A stretch of 64,000 bases of DNA from Pseudomonas asturiensis (GCF_900143095.1 NZ_FRDA01000005.1:310001-374000), one strand, 5' to 3'; counted from the first letter of the stretch, positions 33,396 to 42,406 are shown. The notes: a model not told the origin generated them from the sequence alone. Translations and numbers: made by a program.

Positions 33396-33436
33396 AAAAA
33401 GACGCCTGCGAATGACCGCGCAGGCGTCTTTTTTTA
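33396..33436 (+). terminator. Intrinsic terminator between the KASIII-like gene and fliC
   Basis: A 15-bp perfect stem AAAAAGACGCCTGCG / CGCAGGCGTCTTTTT with an 8-base loop is followed by more T. It insulates fliC in the 309-base gap 33383-33691, which otherwise holds the FliA promoter and an A/T-rich stretch. Confidence 0.93.
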
Positions 33437-33583
33437 TGGGCTATTGTTTAAATACCTGGGCCAAGTTGTGTGTATCAAGCGCATGGCGGCCATTCAGGTG
33501 CTCTGGTTTTATTCCGGGTTGTGCTTCAAACCCTTGTTTTACAAGGGCTGGCAGACTGCTAGCAAAAATTTCAAAAAAAACAC

Positions 33584-33610
33584 TCAAGCAACCTGCCATC
33601 GCGACGATAA
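33584..33610 (+). promoter_or_regulatory. FliA (sigma-28) promoter of fliC
   Basis: TCAAGCAA, 11 bases, GACGATAA. The TCAAG -35 form is typical of Pseudomonas flagellin promoters, and the -10 differs from GCCGATAA at one base. It is 82 bases before the fliC ATG, leaving a leader of about 75 bases. Confidence 0.85.
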
Positions 33611-33691
33611 CTATTACGAAGGTTCTCTAGGCACACCCGGCGCTTGCAGGGGCCGGAAGCCACGTAGTACACAACCCACGAGGAATTCATC

Positions 33692-34540
33692 ATGGCTTTA
33701 ACAGTAAACACCAACGTTGCATCGTTGAACGTTCAGAAGAACCTGGGCCGCGCCTCTGATGCACTGTCGACTTCCATGACTCGCCTGTCTTCCGGCCTGA
33801 AAATCAACAGCGCCAAAGACGACGCCGCCGGTCTGCAGATCGCTACCAAGATCAACTCGCAGATCAAAGGCCAGACTATGGCCATCAAGAACGCCAACGA
33901 CGGTATGTCCCTGGCTCAGACCGCTGAAGGCGCTCTGCAGGAATCGACCAACATTCTGCAGCGTATGCGTGAACTGGCTGTTCAGTCCCGAAACGACAGC
34001 AACAGCGCCACTGACCGTGAAGCGCTGAACAAAGAATTCACCGCGATGAGTTCCGAACTGACTCGTATCGCCAACAGCACCAACCTGAACGGCAAGAACC
34101 TGATCGACGGCACTGCCAGCACTATGACGTTCCAGGTGGGTTCCAACACCGGTGCTTCGAACCAGATCACTCTGACCCTGAGCGCAAGCTTCGACGCAGA
34201 AACTCTGGGTGTGGGTTCGACGATCTCCATCACCGGTACCGACAGCACAGATGCAGAGACTCAATTCTCCGCAGCGATGGCCGCGATCGATTCTGCTCTG
34301 CAGACCATCAACTCCACACGTGCTGACCTCGGTGCTGCTCAAAACCGTCTGTCGAGCACCATCTCCAACCTGCAGAACATCAACGAAAACGCCAGTGCTG
34401 CACTGGGTCGCGTACAAGATACCGACTTCGCTGCTGAAACTGCACAGCTGACCAAGCAACAGACTCTGCAACAGGCTTCCACCTCTGTTCTGGCTCAGGC
34501 TAACCAGCTGCCATCCGCTGTACTGAAACTGCTTCAGTAA
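33692..34540 (+). CDS. fliC: Flagellin FliC
   Basis: 282 aa, a short flagellin. D0/D1 helices are at both ends; the variable part (about 140-205) is small. The flg22 epitope at 30-51 (RLSSGLKINSAKDDAAG core) and the flgII-28 epitope at 84-111 (ILQRMRELAVQSRND core) read as the P. syringae forms recognised by plant FLS2 and FLS3. Of the six glycosylated serines mapped in P. syringae pv. tabaci (143, 164, 176, 183, 193, 201), five are serine here and position 183 is threonine. It has its own FliA promoter and terminator. AGGA lies before the ATG. Confidence 0.98.
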   Translation: MALTVNTNVASLNVQKNLGRASDALSTSMTRLSSGLKINSAKDDAAGLQIATKINSQIKGQTMAIKNANDGMSLAQTAEGALQESTNILQRMRELAVQSRNDSNSATDREALNKEFTAMSSELTRIANSTNLNGKNLIDGTASTMTFQVGSNTGASNQITLTLSASFDAETLGVGSTISITGTDSTDAETQFSAAMAAIDSALQTINSTRADLGAAQNRLSSTISNLQNINENASAALGRVQDTDFAAETAQLTKQQTLQQASTSVLAQANQLPSAVLKLLQ

Positions 34541-34557
34541 TATCGGAATGAGTTTTG

Positions 34558-34593
34558 GCGGGGGAGTGCTTAATTGTGCTCTCTCGCTTTTTT
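34558..34593 (+). terminator. Intrinsic terminator after fliC
   Basis: A 12-bp stem with four G-U pairs (GCGGGGGAGTGC / GTGCTCTCTCGC), loop TTAATT, followed by TTTTTT. It would stop most fliC transcripts before flaG. Confidence 0.75.
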
Positions 34594-34612
34594 GCTTTCG
34601 GAGGTGATGGTC

Positions 34613-35005
34613 ATGGATATGAGTGTAAAGTTGAACCTGTCCTATCCTGCCGTTCAACCGGCTGGCCAGGCTTCAGTCGTGGACAAGCCAGTTGATAAGC
34701 CTGTCGACAGCCCTTCGGTGGAGCGTGTTACGGCCACTGAAGAAAGTAAAGGTCCTGATCTCAAAAAGGACGACCCTCAGGAAGAGGCAAAGGTCAAAGC
34801 GGCTGCGGAAGATATTCAGAAGTTTTTTCATTCGGTGAAGCGTAATCTTGAATTCTCGATTGATGAGGGTTCTGGCAAAGTGATCGTCAAGGTGATTGCC
34901 AGTGATTCCGGTGAAGTCATCCGGCAGATTCCGAATGCAGAAATCCTGAAGCTGGCCGATAGCCTGAGTGATGCGAACAGTTTGTTGTTCCGCGCCAGGG
35001 CGTGA
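34613..35005 (+). CDS. flaG: FlaG family protein
   Basis: 130 aa from ATG 34613, 8 bases after GGAGG; ATG 34607 in frame is too close to that site. The first ~60 residues are a charged, Pro/Lys/Asp-rich linker. The FlaG domain follows with FFHSVKRNLEFSIDEGSGKVIVKV and IRQIPNAEILKLADSL. FlaG affects filament length in several genera; its exact role is unsettled. It sits between fliC and fliD, as in other pseudomonads. Confidence 0.92.
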   Translation: MDMSVKLNLSYPAVQPAGQASVVDKPVDKPVDSPSVERVTATEESKGPDLKKDDPQEEAKVKAAAEDIQKFFHSVKRNLEFSIDEGSGKVIVKVIASDSGEVIRQIPNAEILKLADSLSDANSLLFRARA

Positions 35006-35088
35006 CCGCCGGTAAGGTATTGGTTGCAGGTTTTCAGCGCCCTTCAAGGGTTCTGAATCCGGCAGCACACTAGGAAGGGAGAAGCGAA

Positions 35089-36561
35089 ATGGCAAGTCCG
35101 ATTACATCGAGTGTAGGTATTGGTTCGGGTCTGGCGATTGGTGACATCGTGAAGGGTTTGGTGGGGGCCGAGAAGGCACCCAAGCAGAATCAGATCGACA
35201 AGCAGACCGCCTCGACTACTGCATCCTTGTCGGGTGTCAGTCAGTTGACGTCGGCGCTGGCTGCGTTCCAGAAAACCATGGACACGCTGAACAGCACCAC
35301 CACGCTTGCGTTCAACGGCTTTGCGGCCTCTTCGGCCAATGAAGCGGTGGTGAAGGCGACGGCAGGCAATACCGCAGTCGGCGGTACTTATTCTCTTAAT
35401 GTCACCAAGCTGGCGACGCCTTCGAAAGTTGCGACAGCCGTACTGACCCCTGCGCAGACCAGTGCTATTCCGAGTGGTACCCTGACTATCACTCAGAATG
35501 GCACTAGCTCGACGGGGATGAGTGTCGTGATTGACGCAAATTCGACGCTTGAGCAGGCTCGCGACAAGATCAATACCACGCTTCAGGGCAAGGGTATTAC
35601 CGCCAACATCATCAATGACAACAACGGCGCGCGTCTTGTGTTCAGCTCGACCACCACTGGCCTGGGCACTGACATTTCGGTATCGGGCAGTTCCGGGCTG
35701 GAAATGTTCAACATCGACGGCTCCAAGTTGATGTCGGCCACCAGTACGAGTACCGATGCCAATGGCAAGCCCATTGGTGGAGCTGGCGCGATTACTGCGT
35801 TGGCAGGGGATGCCGAATTCAGCGTTGACGGCCTGAGCATGACCAGCCCATCCAACAAGGTCAGCACCGCCATTTCGGGGCTGACATTCGAGCTGATCGC
35901 GCCCAGTGCAAACAGCACCAGCAATACCAACATTACCGTGGCCACCAACACGGACGGTTTGAAAGCTTCGCTGCAGAGCTTTGTGGACTCTTACAACACC
36001 TTGGCCAAGCTTGTGACCACCCTGACCAAAGGTTCGGTCAGCACCGTCGATGGCAAGGACGTGTTCACCCCAGCCTCGCTGACCGGTGATACAACGCCTC
36101 GCGGCTTGCTGGCGACGATTCGCGACGAGATCGCAAGACCGGGTAAGACCACAGGTCTTGGCTCTCTCGCTCAGTTGGGCATCCAGACGCAGCAGAGTGA
36201 CGGCACGTTGTCGTTGAACACTGCCACGTTCACGGCGGCGTTGAGCGACAAGAAGCTGGGTAGCGAGATTCAGACCCTGTTCACCGGCGAGGGTGGTTTG
36301 CTTCAGCGCATCACCAAGGCAGTAAAACCGTACAGCGAAGACGGCAAGGGCGTTCTTGCCCTTAAGACAAGCACCCTGACCGCGGCGCAAAAGCGATTGG
36401 CCAACGATCAGGACGCCCTGGATCGTCGGATCGAGAGCCTGACCGCGACCCTGACCAAGAAGTACAACGCCATGGACCTTATCGTGGGTCAGCTCAAGGC
36501 CACGGGTAATAACATTACGTCGATCTTCGAAGCCATGAACGCGCAGAAGAACGCTTCATAA
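35089..36561 (+). CDS. fliD: Filament cap protein FliD (HAP2)
   Basis: 490 aa. The N-terminal domain has GSGLAIGDIVKGLVGAEKAPKQNQIDKQ, the C-terminal domain GLGSLAQLGIQTQQSDGTLSLN and the coiled end LTKKYNAMDLIVGQLKATGN. It caps the growing filament and inserts flagellin subunits. GGGAGAAG precedes the ATG. A terminator follows it. Confidence 0.96.
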   Translation: MASPITSSVGIGSGLAIGDIVKGLVGAEKAPKQNQIDKQTASTTASLSGVSQLTSALAAFQKTMDTLNSTTTLAFNGFAASSANEAVVKATAGNTAVGGTYSLNVTKLATPSKVATAVLTPAQTSAIPSGTLTITQNGTSSTGMSVVIDANSTLEQARDKINTTLQGKGITANIINDNNGARLVFSSTTTGLGTDISVSGSSGLEMFNIDGSKLMSATSTSTDANGKPIGGAGAITALAGDAEFSVDGLSMTSPSNKVSTAISGLTFELIAPSANSTSNTNITVATNTDGLKASLQSFVDSYNTLAKLVTTLTKGSVSTVDGKDVFTPASLTGDTTPRGLLATIRDEIARPGKTTGLGSLAQLGIQTQQSDGTLSLNTATFTAALSDKKLGSEIQTLFTGEGGLLQRITKAVKPYSEDGKGVLALKTSTLTAAQKRLANDQDALDRRIESLTATLTKKYNAMDLIVGQLKATGNNITSIFEAMNAQKNAS

Positions 36562-36588
36562 TTCTTTTTTGCCGCTTATTAAGCTTGC

Positions 36589-36620
36589 CAACAACCCGAC
36601 CCTGTGTCGGGTTGTTGCTT
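36589..36620 (+). terminator. Intrinsic terminator after fliD
   Basis: A 12-bp perfect stem CAACAACCCGAC / GTCGGGTTGTTG with a CCTGT loop is followed by CTTTT. It separates fliD from fliS, which has its own FliA promoter. Confidence 0.85.
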
Positions 36621-36626
36621 TTGGGC

Positions 36627-36653
36627 TAAAGTTTTTTCGTCGGGCGTCGATAG
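36627..36653 (+). promoter_or_regulatory. FliA (sigma-28) promoter of fliS
   Basis: TAAAGTTT, 11 bases, GTCGATAG. The -35 is identical to consensus, the spacer is optimal, and the -10 matches 6 of 8. It starts just after the fliD terminator and lies 40 bases before the fliS ATG. Confidence 0.7.
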
Positions 36654-36692
36654 CGTGGGTATGAGTAATCTGGATTTGTCACGAGGCCCCTT

Positions 36693-37082
36693 ATGAATCC
36701 GATGTTAGCGTTGCGGCAGTATCAGAAGATTGGTTCCCAGGCACAGACCTCGGAAGCCAGCCCTCATCGTCTGGTCCAGATGTTGATGGAAGGCGGTCTG
36801 GACCGCATCGCTCAGGCCAAGGGCGCCATGGCGCGCAAGGACATCGCCAACAAGGGTATCTTCATCAGCAAGGCCATCGGCATTGTCGGTGGCTTGCGCG
36901 AAGGTCTGGACCTGGAAAACGAGCCTTCCGAAGCGTTGATCAGGCAGGACAGCCTCTATCACTACATGATGACGCGTCTGGCTGAAGCCAACGCGCGCAA
37001 TGACCAGAAAATGCTCGATGAAGTTGCAGGTCTGCTGATCACGGTCAAGGAAGGCTGGGACGCAATCGGCGCTGCGCAATAA
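36693..37082 (+). CDS. fliS: Flagellin export chaperone FliS
   Basis: 129 aa, all helical. It has the family elements LRQYQKIGSQAQTSEASPHRLVQMLMEGGLDRIAQAKGAM (in two parts near 6-46) and LYHYMMTRLAEANARND near 88-104. FliS binds the C-terminal helix of flagellin and keeps it unfolded for export. GAGG precedes the ATG. Confidence 0.96.
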   Translation: MNPMLALRQYQKIGSQAQTSEASPHRLVQMLMEGGLDRIAQAKGAMARKDIANKGIFISKAIGIVGGLREGLDLENEPSEALIRQDSLYHYMMTRLAEANARNDQKMLDEVAGLLITVKEGWDAIGAAQ

Positions 37083-37111
37083 GTCTGCTGCACCCTGAGG
37101 AGATGAACACC

Positions 37112-37408
37112 ATGAGTGCTGCGCTCAAGCGTATCGAAGAAACCCGTGAAGCCTTGGTTGGGGCATTGGCCGAGCGCGATTGGGAAACGATCGGCAAACT
37201 TGACCTGGCCTGTCGAGAGTGTGTCGAGGCCGTGGTGAGCGAAGCGCCCGCAGATGAATCTGCCTTGCGCAGCAATCTTGAAGAGTTATTAGGGGTTTAT
37301 CGGCAGTTGATTGACGTTGCAACCGGCGAGCGTCAAGCAATCGTCGATGAAATGACGCAAATGCAGAATGCCAAAAACGCAACGAAGGTATACCATCTGT
37401 TCGGCTAG
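37112..37408 (+). CDS. fliT: FliT-like flagellar chaperone
   Basis: 98 aa from ATG 37112, 9 bases after GAGGAG; the in-frame ATG 37103 touches that ribosome site. It is a small helical protein (IEETREALVGALAERDWETIGKLDLACRECVE; LLGVYRQLIDVATGERQAI). Position after fliS and size match FliT/FleP-type chaperones, which in other bacteria bind FliD. Sequence identity to enteric FliT is not obvious, so the name rests mainly on context. Confidence 0.75.
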   Translation: MSAALKRIEETREALVGALAERDWETIGKLDLACRECVEAVVSEAPADESALRSNLEELLGVYRQLIDVATGERQAIVDEMTQMQNAKNATKVYHLFG

Positions 37409-37590
37409 CGTTTAAATTGTCGTTTTAAATATCCGACAATAAGTTCGCCATAAATTTGACTGTGTGCGTTTTTTTGACTTAACTAGTGATGTTTACTATT
37501 TTCTGGCGTCTCAACCTTTATACACAGGCTGAGAAGCCAAGCTGCCCCCCCAATCATGGGCATTGAGTTGACTAGGGAAGTTGCTATTGC
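37409..37590 (+). promoter_or_regulatory. A/T-rich fleQ promoter region
   Basis: This 182-base gap is notably A/T-rich compared with its neighbours and has no sigma-54 or FliA match, as expected because fleQ is sigma-70-driven in P. aeruginosa. Candidate elements are TTGACT at 37455 and 37474 and CTTTATACAC near 37515, but no pair has ideal spacing, so I do not assign a start. Confidence 0.4.
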
Positions 37591-39066
37591 ATGTGGCGTG
37601 AAATCAAGATTCTGCTAATTGATGACGATAGCCAGCGCCGCCGGGATCTGGCGGTCATCCTCAATTTTCTTGGCGAAGAAAATCTGTCCTGCTCAAGTCA
37701 GGACTGGCAGCAGGTGGTTGGTTCCCTTGGGTCCACTCGAGAAGTACTGTGCGTGCTCGTGGGCAGCGTAAGCGCTCCCGGCAGTCTGCAAGGGCTTCTT
37801 AAGACAGTGGCTGCATGGGATGAGTTCCTTCCTGTTTTGCTGATGGGCGAAAATTCTTCCATCGACCTGCCTGAAGACCTTCGCCGGCGCGTGCTTTCTG
37901 CCCTTGAAATGCCGCCCAGCTACAGCAAACTTCTGGATTCCCTGCACCGTGCCCAGGTCTATCGCGAGATGTACGACCAGGCGCGTGAGCGCGGCCGTCA
38001 TCGCGAGCCCAACCTGTTTCGCAGCCTGGTAGGCACCAGCCGTGCCATCCAGCACGTACGCCAGATGATGCAGCAGGTGGCGGACACTGACGCCAGCGTC
38101 CTGATTCTGGGTGAGTCGGGCACCGGCAAGGAAGTCGTTGCGCGCAACCTGCATTACCATTCCAAGCGCCGCGACGCGCCGTTCGTGCCGGTCAACTGTG
38201 GTGCGATTCCGGCCGAGTTGCTGGAAAGCGAATTGTTCGGCCACGAGAAGGGTGCTTTTACCGGCGCGATCACCAGTCGTGCCGGTCGCTTCGAGCTGGC
38301 CAATGGCGGCACTCTGTTTCTCGACGAAATCGGCGACATGCCGTTGCCGATGCAGGTCAAGTTGTTGCGCGTGTTGCAAGAGCGCACATTCGAGCGTGTG
38401 GGTAGCAACAAAACCCAGAGTATTGATGTGCGCATTATCGCGGCGACGCACAAGAATCTCGAAAACATGATCGAGATTGGCAGTTTCCGTGAAGACCTTT
38501 ATTACCGTTTGAATGTATTCCCGATTGAAATGGCGCCGCTGCGCGAGCGCGTTGAAGATATACCCTTGCTGATGAACGAACTCATCTCGCGTATGGAGCA
38601 CGAAAAACGCGGCTCGATTCGTTTCAACTCGGCGGCGATCATGTCGCTGTGTCGCCATGCCTGGCCTGGCAACGTCCGTGAGCTGGCCAATCTGGTTGAG
38701 CGCATGGCGATCATGCACCCGTACGGGGTGATTGGTGTGGCCGAGCTGCCGAAGAAATTTCGCTACGTCGATGACGAAGACGAGCAGATGGTCGACAGCC
38801 TGCGCAGCGACATCGAGGAGCGCGTCGCCATCAACGGTCACACGCCCAACTTCGCGTCTGGCGCTTTGCTGCCGCCTGAAGGTCTGGACCTGAAGGACTA
38901 CCTGGGTGGTCTTGAGCAGGGCCTGATTCAGCAGGCGCTGGACGATGCCGGTGGCATCGTGGCGCGTGCCGCCGAGCGCTTGCGGATCCGTCGTACGACG
39001 CTGGTGGAAAAGATGCGCAAGTACGGTATGAGCCGTCGTGAGGGTGATGAACAGGCAGATGATTGA
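37591..39066 (+). CDS. fleQ: Flagellar master regulator FleQ
   Basis: 491 aa. An N-terminal FleQ-type receiver-like domain (about 4-115) lacks a clear phospho-acceptor Asp (LVGSVSAPG at the expected place). The AAA+ domain (about 145-375) has Walker A GESGTGKE near 174-181, the sigma-54 contact loop GAFTGA in [11 protein letters not shown], and [10 protein letters not shown] (Walker B). The C-terminal Fis-type helix-turn-helix is [20 protein letters not shown]. It activates RpoN promoters of class II flagellar genes and binds c-di-GMP and FleN. A strong terminator follows. Confidence 0.97.
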   Translation: MWREIKILLIDDDSQRRRDLAVILNFLGEENLSCSSQDWQQVVGSLGSTREVLCVLVGSVSAPGSLQGLLKTVAAWDEFLPVLLMGENSSIDLPEDLRRRVLSALEMPPSYSKLLDSLHRAQVYREMYDQARERGRHREPNLFRSLVGTSRAIQHVRQMMQQVADTDASVLILGESGTGKEVVARNLHYHSKRRDAPFVPVNCGAIPAELLESELFGHEKGAFTGAITSRAGRFELANGGTLFLDEIGDMPLPMQVKLLRVLQERTFERVGSNKTQSIDVRIIAATHKNLENMIEIGSFREDLYYRLNVFPIEMAPLRERVEDIPLLMNELISRMEHEKRGSIRFNSAAIMSLCRHAWPGNVRELANLVERMAIMHPYGVIGVAELPKKFRYVDDEDEQMVDSLRSDIEERVAINGHTPNFASGALLPPEGLDLKDYLGGLEQGLIQQALDDAGGIVARAAERLRIRRTTLVEKMRKYGMSRREGDEQADD

Positions 39067-39090
39067 CGCCTGGCCAAACCGTCAAAAAAT

Positions 39091-39119
39091 AAACCTCTGA
39101 ATTTTCAGAGGTTTTTTTT
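39091..39119 (+). terminator. Intrinsic terminator after fleQ
   Basis: Stem AAACCTCTGA / TCAGAGGTTT with an ATTT loop, ending in a run of T. It abuts the fleS sigma-54 promoter. GTCAAAAAATAAAC at 39081-39094, just before it, is a possible FleQ half-site at about -65 from the fleS start. Confidence 0.93.
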
Positions 39120-39134
39120 CGGCACGGGGATTGC
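39120..39134 (+). promoter_or_regulatory. Sigma-54 promoter of fleSR
   Basis: CGGCAC-GGGGA-TTGC with GG-N10-GC spacing. The predicted start is about 39146. fleSR is a FleQ/RpoN target in P. aeruginosa. Confidence 0.85.
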
Positions 39135-39187
39135 TAAGTCTCTCTTAACACACCGTTTAATGACGGTCCGCCACGCGAGAGATGACC

Positions 39188-40402
39188 ATGTCCAACGCTG
39201 CTCACATGTCTTCCGACCTATCTGTTCAGGTACTGCTCACCCCGGAGCTGGAAAGTCGTCAGGGGCTTGAGCAGGCGTTCTCGCTGTTCAACCAGATGTC
39301 GTCGCAACTGACCGATTCCTACGGATTGCTGGAAGCGCGGGTCACCGAGCTCAAGGGCGAGCTGGCTCATGCCGGTGCTCAGCGCCTGCAGGAGCTGGCG
39401 GAAAAGGAGCGCCTGGCCAATCGGCTGCAGAACCTGCTCGACCTGTTGCCTGGCGGCGTGATCGTTATCGACGGCATGGGCGTGGTCCGCGAGGCCAACC
39501 CGGCGGCCATCGACCTGCTGGGTCAGCCGTTGATCGGTATGCTCTGGCGGCATGTGATCAGCCGTTGCTTCGCGCCGCGTGACGATGACGGACATGAAGT
39601 CTCTTTGAAGGATGGTCGCAGGCTGTCCATTGCAACGCGCTCGCTGGATGCCGAGCCGGGCCAACTGGTGCTGCTCAATGACCTAACTGAAACCCGTCGC
39701 CTCCAGGAGCAGTTGGCGCGTCATGAGCGTCTGTCGTCGCTGGGGCGGATGGTTGCCTCGCTCGCCCACCAGATTCGGACGCCGCTGTCGGCCGCCATGA
39801 TTTACGCCAGTCACCTGGCCGAGCAGGAGCTGCCTGTGGAGACCCAGCAGCGGTTCGCCGGTCGCCTCAAGGAGCGTTTGCATGAGCTTGAGCATCAGGT
39901 GCGCGACATGTTGGTGTTTGCCCGGGGTGAGCTGCCGTTGACGGACCGGCTTTCGGCAGGACAGCTTTTCCAGGCGCTGCAGAGTGCTGCCGCGACCCAT
40001 GTTCAGGGTGTCTCGGTGCGCTGGCAGTGCGAGGACATCGACGGCGAGTTGCTGTGCAACCGCGACACGCTGGTCGGGGCGTTGCTCAATCTGGTGGAAA
40101 ACGCCGTGCAGGCCAGCGCCGGTCGCACGCGTTTGAAAATTCATGCGTACAGCCGTGGCAATACCCTGCGGCTGTGCTTCAGTGATAACGGTGATGGTAT
40201 GGATCAGGCCGCCTTGTCGCGTATCGGTGAGCCATTCTTCACCACCAAAACAACTGGCACAGGCCTCGGGCTTGCGGTGGTGACGGCGGTGACACGTGCG
40301 CATCAGGGCGGCGTGCATTACCGCTCACGCGTAGGGCGTGGCACCTGTGCGATTGTCAGCCTGCCGTTGATTCCCGCGTCCAGTTCAGTGAGTGATACCT
40401 GA
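39188..40402 (+). CDS. fleS: Sensor histidine kinase FleS
   Basis: 404 aa from ATG 39188, six bases after GAGAG; ATG 39182 in frame abuts it. No membrane segments are visible, so it is soluble. After a helical start, a PAS domain (about 80-165) begins LLDLLPGGVIVIDGMG; the H-box is SLAHQIRTPLSAA with His in AHQIRTP; the ATPase domain has NLVENAVQAS (N box), FSDNGDGM (G1) and TGTGLGLAVV (G2). It phosphorylates FleR to switch on class III genes. Its stop overlaps the fleR start (TGATG). Confidence 0.95.
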   Translation: MSNAAHMSSDLSVQVLLTPELESRQGLEQAFSLFNQMSSQLTDSYGLLEARVTELKGELAHAGAQRLQELAEKERLANRLQNLLDLLPGGVIVIDGMGVVREANPAAIDLLGQPLIGMLWRHVISRCFAPRDDDGHEVSLKDGRRLSIATRSLDAEPGQLVLLNDLTETRRLQEQLARHERLSSLGRMVASLAHQIRTPLSAAMIYASHLAEQELPVETQQRFAGRLKERLHELEHQVRDMLVFARGELPLTDRLSAGQLFQALQSAAATHVQGVSVRWQCEDIDGELLCNRDTLVGALLNLVENAVQASAGRTRLKIHAYSRGNTLRLCFSDNGDGMDQAALSRIGEPFFTTKTTGTGLGLAVVTAVTRAHQGGVHYRSRVGRGTCAIVSLPLIPASSSVSDT

Positions 40403-41820
40403 TGTCGATCAAAGTGCTGTTGGTCGAGGATGACCGTTCATTGCGCGAAGCGCTGGGTGAGACCCTTGAGTTGGCTGGCTACGGTTATCGCGCGGTCGGG
40501 TCTGCCGAAGAGGCGCTGCTTGCGGTCGATGCCGAACCGTTCAGCCTGGTGATCAGCGACGTGAACATGCCTGGCATGGACGGCCACCAGTTGTTGGCGT
40601 TGTTGCGCAATCGCCACCCGCAATTGCCGGTGCTGCTGATGACGGCGCATGGCGCTGTCGAGCGTGCCGTCGATGCCATGCGTCAGGGGGCGGCGGACTA
40701 TCTGGTCAAGCCTTTCGAGCCCAAGGCTTTGCTCGCGCTGGTCGCCCGTCATGCCCTGGGCCGCTTGGGACCTGCCGATGGAGAAGGGCCTATCGCCGTT
40801 GAACCGGCCAGCATTCAGTTGCTGAACCTGGCCAGCCGCGTGGCGAAAAGCGACTCTACCGTGTTGATTTCCGGCGAGTCCGGCACCGGCAAGGAAGTTC
40901 TGGCGCGATTCATTCACCAAAACTCACCGCGTGCCGATAAGCCTTTTATCGCCATCAACTGTGCGGCCATCCCTGACAACATGCTTGAGGCGACCCTGTT
41001 CGGTCATGAAAAGGGCTCGTTCACCGGCGCGATCGCGGCGCAGGCGGGCAAGTTCGAACAGGCCGATGGCGGCACGATTCTGCTCGACGAGATCTCCGAA
41101 ATGCCCATGGGCCTGCAGGCCAAGCTGCTGCGTGTGTTGCAGGAACGCGAGGTTGAGCGGGTTGGAGCGCGCAAGCCGATCATTCTGGATATTCGCGTGC
41201 TGGCCACCACCAACCGTGATCTGGCCGGGGAAGTGGCGGCGGGGCGCTTTCGTGAGGATCTGTTTTATCGGCTTTCGGTGTTTCCGTTGGCCTGGCAGGC
41301 ATTGCGTCAAAGGACTGCCGATATTTTGCCGCTGGCTGAGCGACTGCTGGCCAGACACGTCAATAAAATGAAGCACGCGCCAGTGCGTCTGTCTGCCGAG
41401 GCTCAGTCATGTCTGGTCAGTTATCCGTGGCCTGGCAATGTGCGCGAACTCGACAACGCCGTCCAGCGCGCACTGATTCTGCAGCAGGGCGGGGTGATTG
41501 AGGCGCAGGATTTCTGTCTCTCGGGGCCGGTCGGCCTTGCGCCTTCGGTCACGGTGCAGGCCAGTGCGCCACCCACGCCTGTCACGTTGGTGGCGGACAA
41601 TACGGCGGCGACCGGCAGTGTGGCGGAATCCGCGGGGGCGCTGGGGGACGACCTCAGGCGTCGTGAGTTTCAGATGATCATCGACACCTTGCGTGCCGAG
41701 CGGGGTCGTCGCAAGGAAGCTGCCGAGCGCCTGGGCATCAGTCCGCGCACGTTGCGATACAAGCTGGCGCAGATGCGTGACGCCGGCATGGATGTGGAAG
41801 GCTATTTATTTGCCACCTGA
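40402..41820 (+). CDS. fleR: Sigma-54-dependent response regulator FleR
   Basis: 472 aa. The receiver domain (1-120) has the phospho-acceptor Asp in [12 protein letters not shown] (about residue 54) and the Lys in LVKPFEPK. The AAA+ domain has GESGTGKE and the sigma-54 contact loop as GSFTGA (Ser for Ala). A linker of ~60 residues rich in Ala/Ser/Thr precedes the Fis-type helix-turn-helix [19 protein letters not shown]. It activates flgB, flgF and fliK operons in P. aeruginosa. Confidence 0.96.
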   Translation: MSIKVLLVEDDRSLREALGETLELAGYGYRAVGSAEEALLAVDAEPFSLVISDVNMPGMDGHQLLALLRNRHPQLPVLLMTAHGAVERAVDAMRQGAADYLVKPFEPKALLALVARHALGRLGPADGEGPIAVEPASIQLLNLASRVAKSDSTVLISGESGTGKEVLARFIHQNSPRADKPFIAINCAAIPDNMLEATLFGHEKGSFTGAIAAQAGKFEQADGGTILLDEISEMPMGLQAKLLRVLQEREVERVGARKPIILDIRVLATTNRDLAGEVAAGRFREDLFYRLSVFPLAWQALRQRTADILPLAERLLARHVNKMKHAPVRLSAEAQSCLVSYPWPGNVRELDNAVQRALILQQGGVIEAQDFCLSGPVGLAPSVTVQASAPPTPVTLVADNTAATGSVAESAGALGDDLRRREFQMIIDTLRAERGRRKEAAERLGISPRTLRYKLAQMRDAGMDVEGYLFAT

Positions 41821-41928
41821 TGAAGGGTGGAGGCGGGCGGCAATGATCTGTTGCCCCTGAAATTTCGTATGCCCCCTTTGCGCTGTATGGCTGCAAACCC
41901 GCAGTGCAGGGAGTTTTCGGTGCCGGAG

Positions 41929-41946
41929 TCATGTCGAGCGACATGA
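41929..41946. promoter_or_regulatory. Inverted repeat upstream of the fliE promoter
   Basis: TCATGTCG-AG-CGACATGA, two perfect 8-base arms, lies 38 bases before the fliE -24 element and 109 bases after the fleR stop. It could be an activator site or a weak fleR terminator; there is no T run. Confidence 0.4.
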
Positions 41947-41983
41947 TATTCAAACGAAGTGTGGCATTTTGCCGCTATCTAGC

Positions 41984-41998
41984 TGGCACCGTTGTTGC
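41984..41998 (+). promoter_or_regulatory. Sigma-54 promoter of fliEFGHIJ
   Basis: TGGCAC-CGTTG-TTGC is a full consensus match. The predicted start is about 42010, 52 bases before fliE. A TTGCCGCTAT element lies just upstream at 41969. Confidence 0.92.
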
Positions 41999-42025
41999 TA
42001 TGTCTTCTGTATCCGCTGAATCAGT

Positions 42026-42039
42026 GTCAAAAATTTGCG
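42026..42039 (+). promoter_or_regulatory. FleQ-box-like sequence in the fliE leader
   Basis: GTCAAAAATTTGCG agrees with the FleQ box GTCaNTAAAtTGAC at about 10 of 14 positions and starts at +17. FleQ binding in the fliE leader is known from P. aeruginosa. Confidence 0.5.
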
Positions 42040-42061
42040 GGCCTTACGAGAGAAAATGTCC

Positions 42062-42391
42062 ATGAGCCAAGGTGTTGAATTTAATCGCTTGATGTTGGAT
42101 ATGCGGGCCATGCAGATGGATGCCATGGCTGCACCCAAGCCTGTGTCCGGTCCTCAGGAAGCAGGCGCCAGCAGCTTTGCCGATTTGCTCGGTCAGGCGG
42201 TCAACAAGGTTGCGTCCACCCAGCAGGCGTCCAGCCAGTTGGCCAACGCCTTTGAAGTCGGCAAGAGCGGCGTCGATCTGACCGATGTCATGATTTCTTC
42301 GCAGAAAGCCAGTGTGTCGTTTCAGGCCTTGACCCAGGTTCGTAACAAGCTGGTTCAGGCTTATCAAGACATCATGCAGATGCCGGTTTAA
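42062..42391 (+). CDS. fliE: Flagellar hook-basal body protein FliE
   Basis: 109 aa from ATG 42062 ([17 protein letters not shown]), 9 bases after GAGAG. ATG 42056 is also in frame. Conserved elements are [18 protein letters not shown] and the C-terminal [25 protein letters not shown]. It links the MS ring to the rod. Confidence 0.94.
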   Translation: MSQGVEFNRLMLDMRAMQMDAMAAPKPVSGPQEAGASSFADLLGQAVNKVASTQQASSQLANAFEVGKSGVDLTDVMISSQKASVSFQALTQVRNKLVQAYQDIMQMPV

Positions 42392-42406
42392 GGGACGTAC
42401 TGAGTC

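Noticed and set aside
34553-34572. Sigma-54-like TTGGCGGGGGAGTGC before flaG
   Set aside because: GG to GC spacing is nine, not ten, and RpoN is strict about this. The same bases form the fliC terminator stem.
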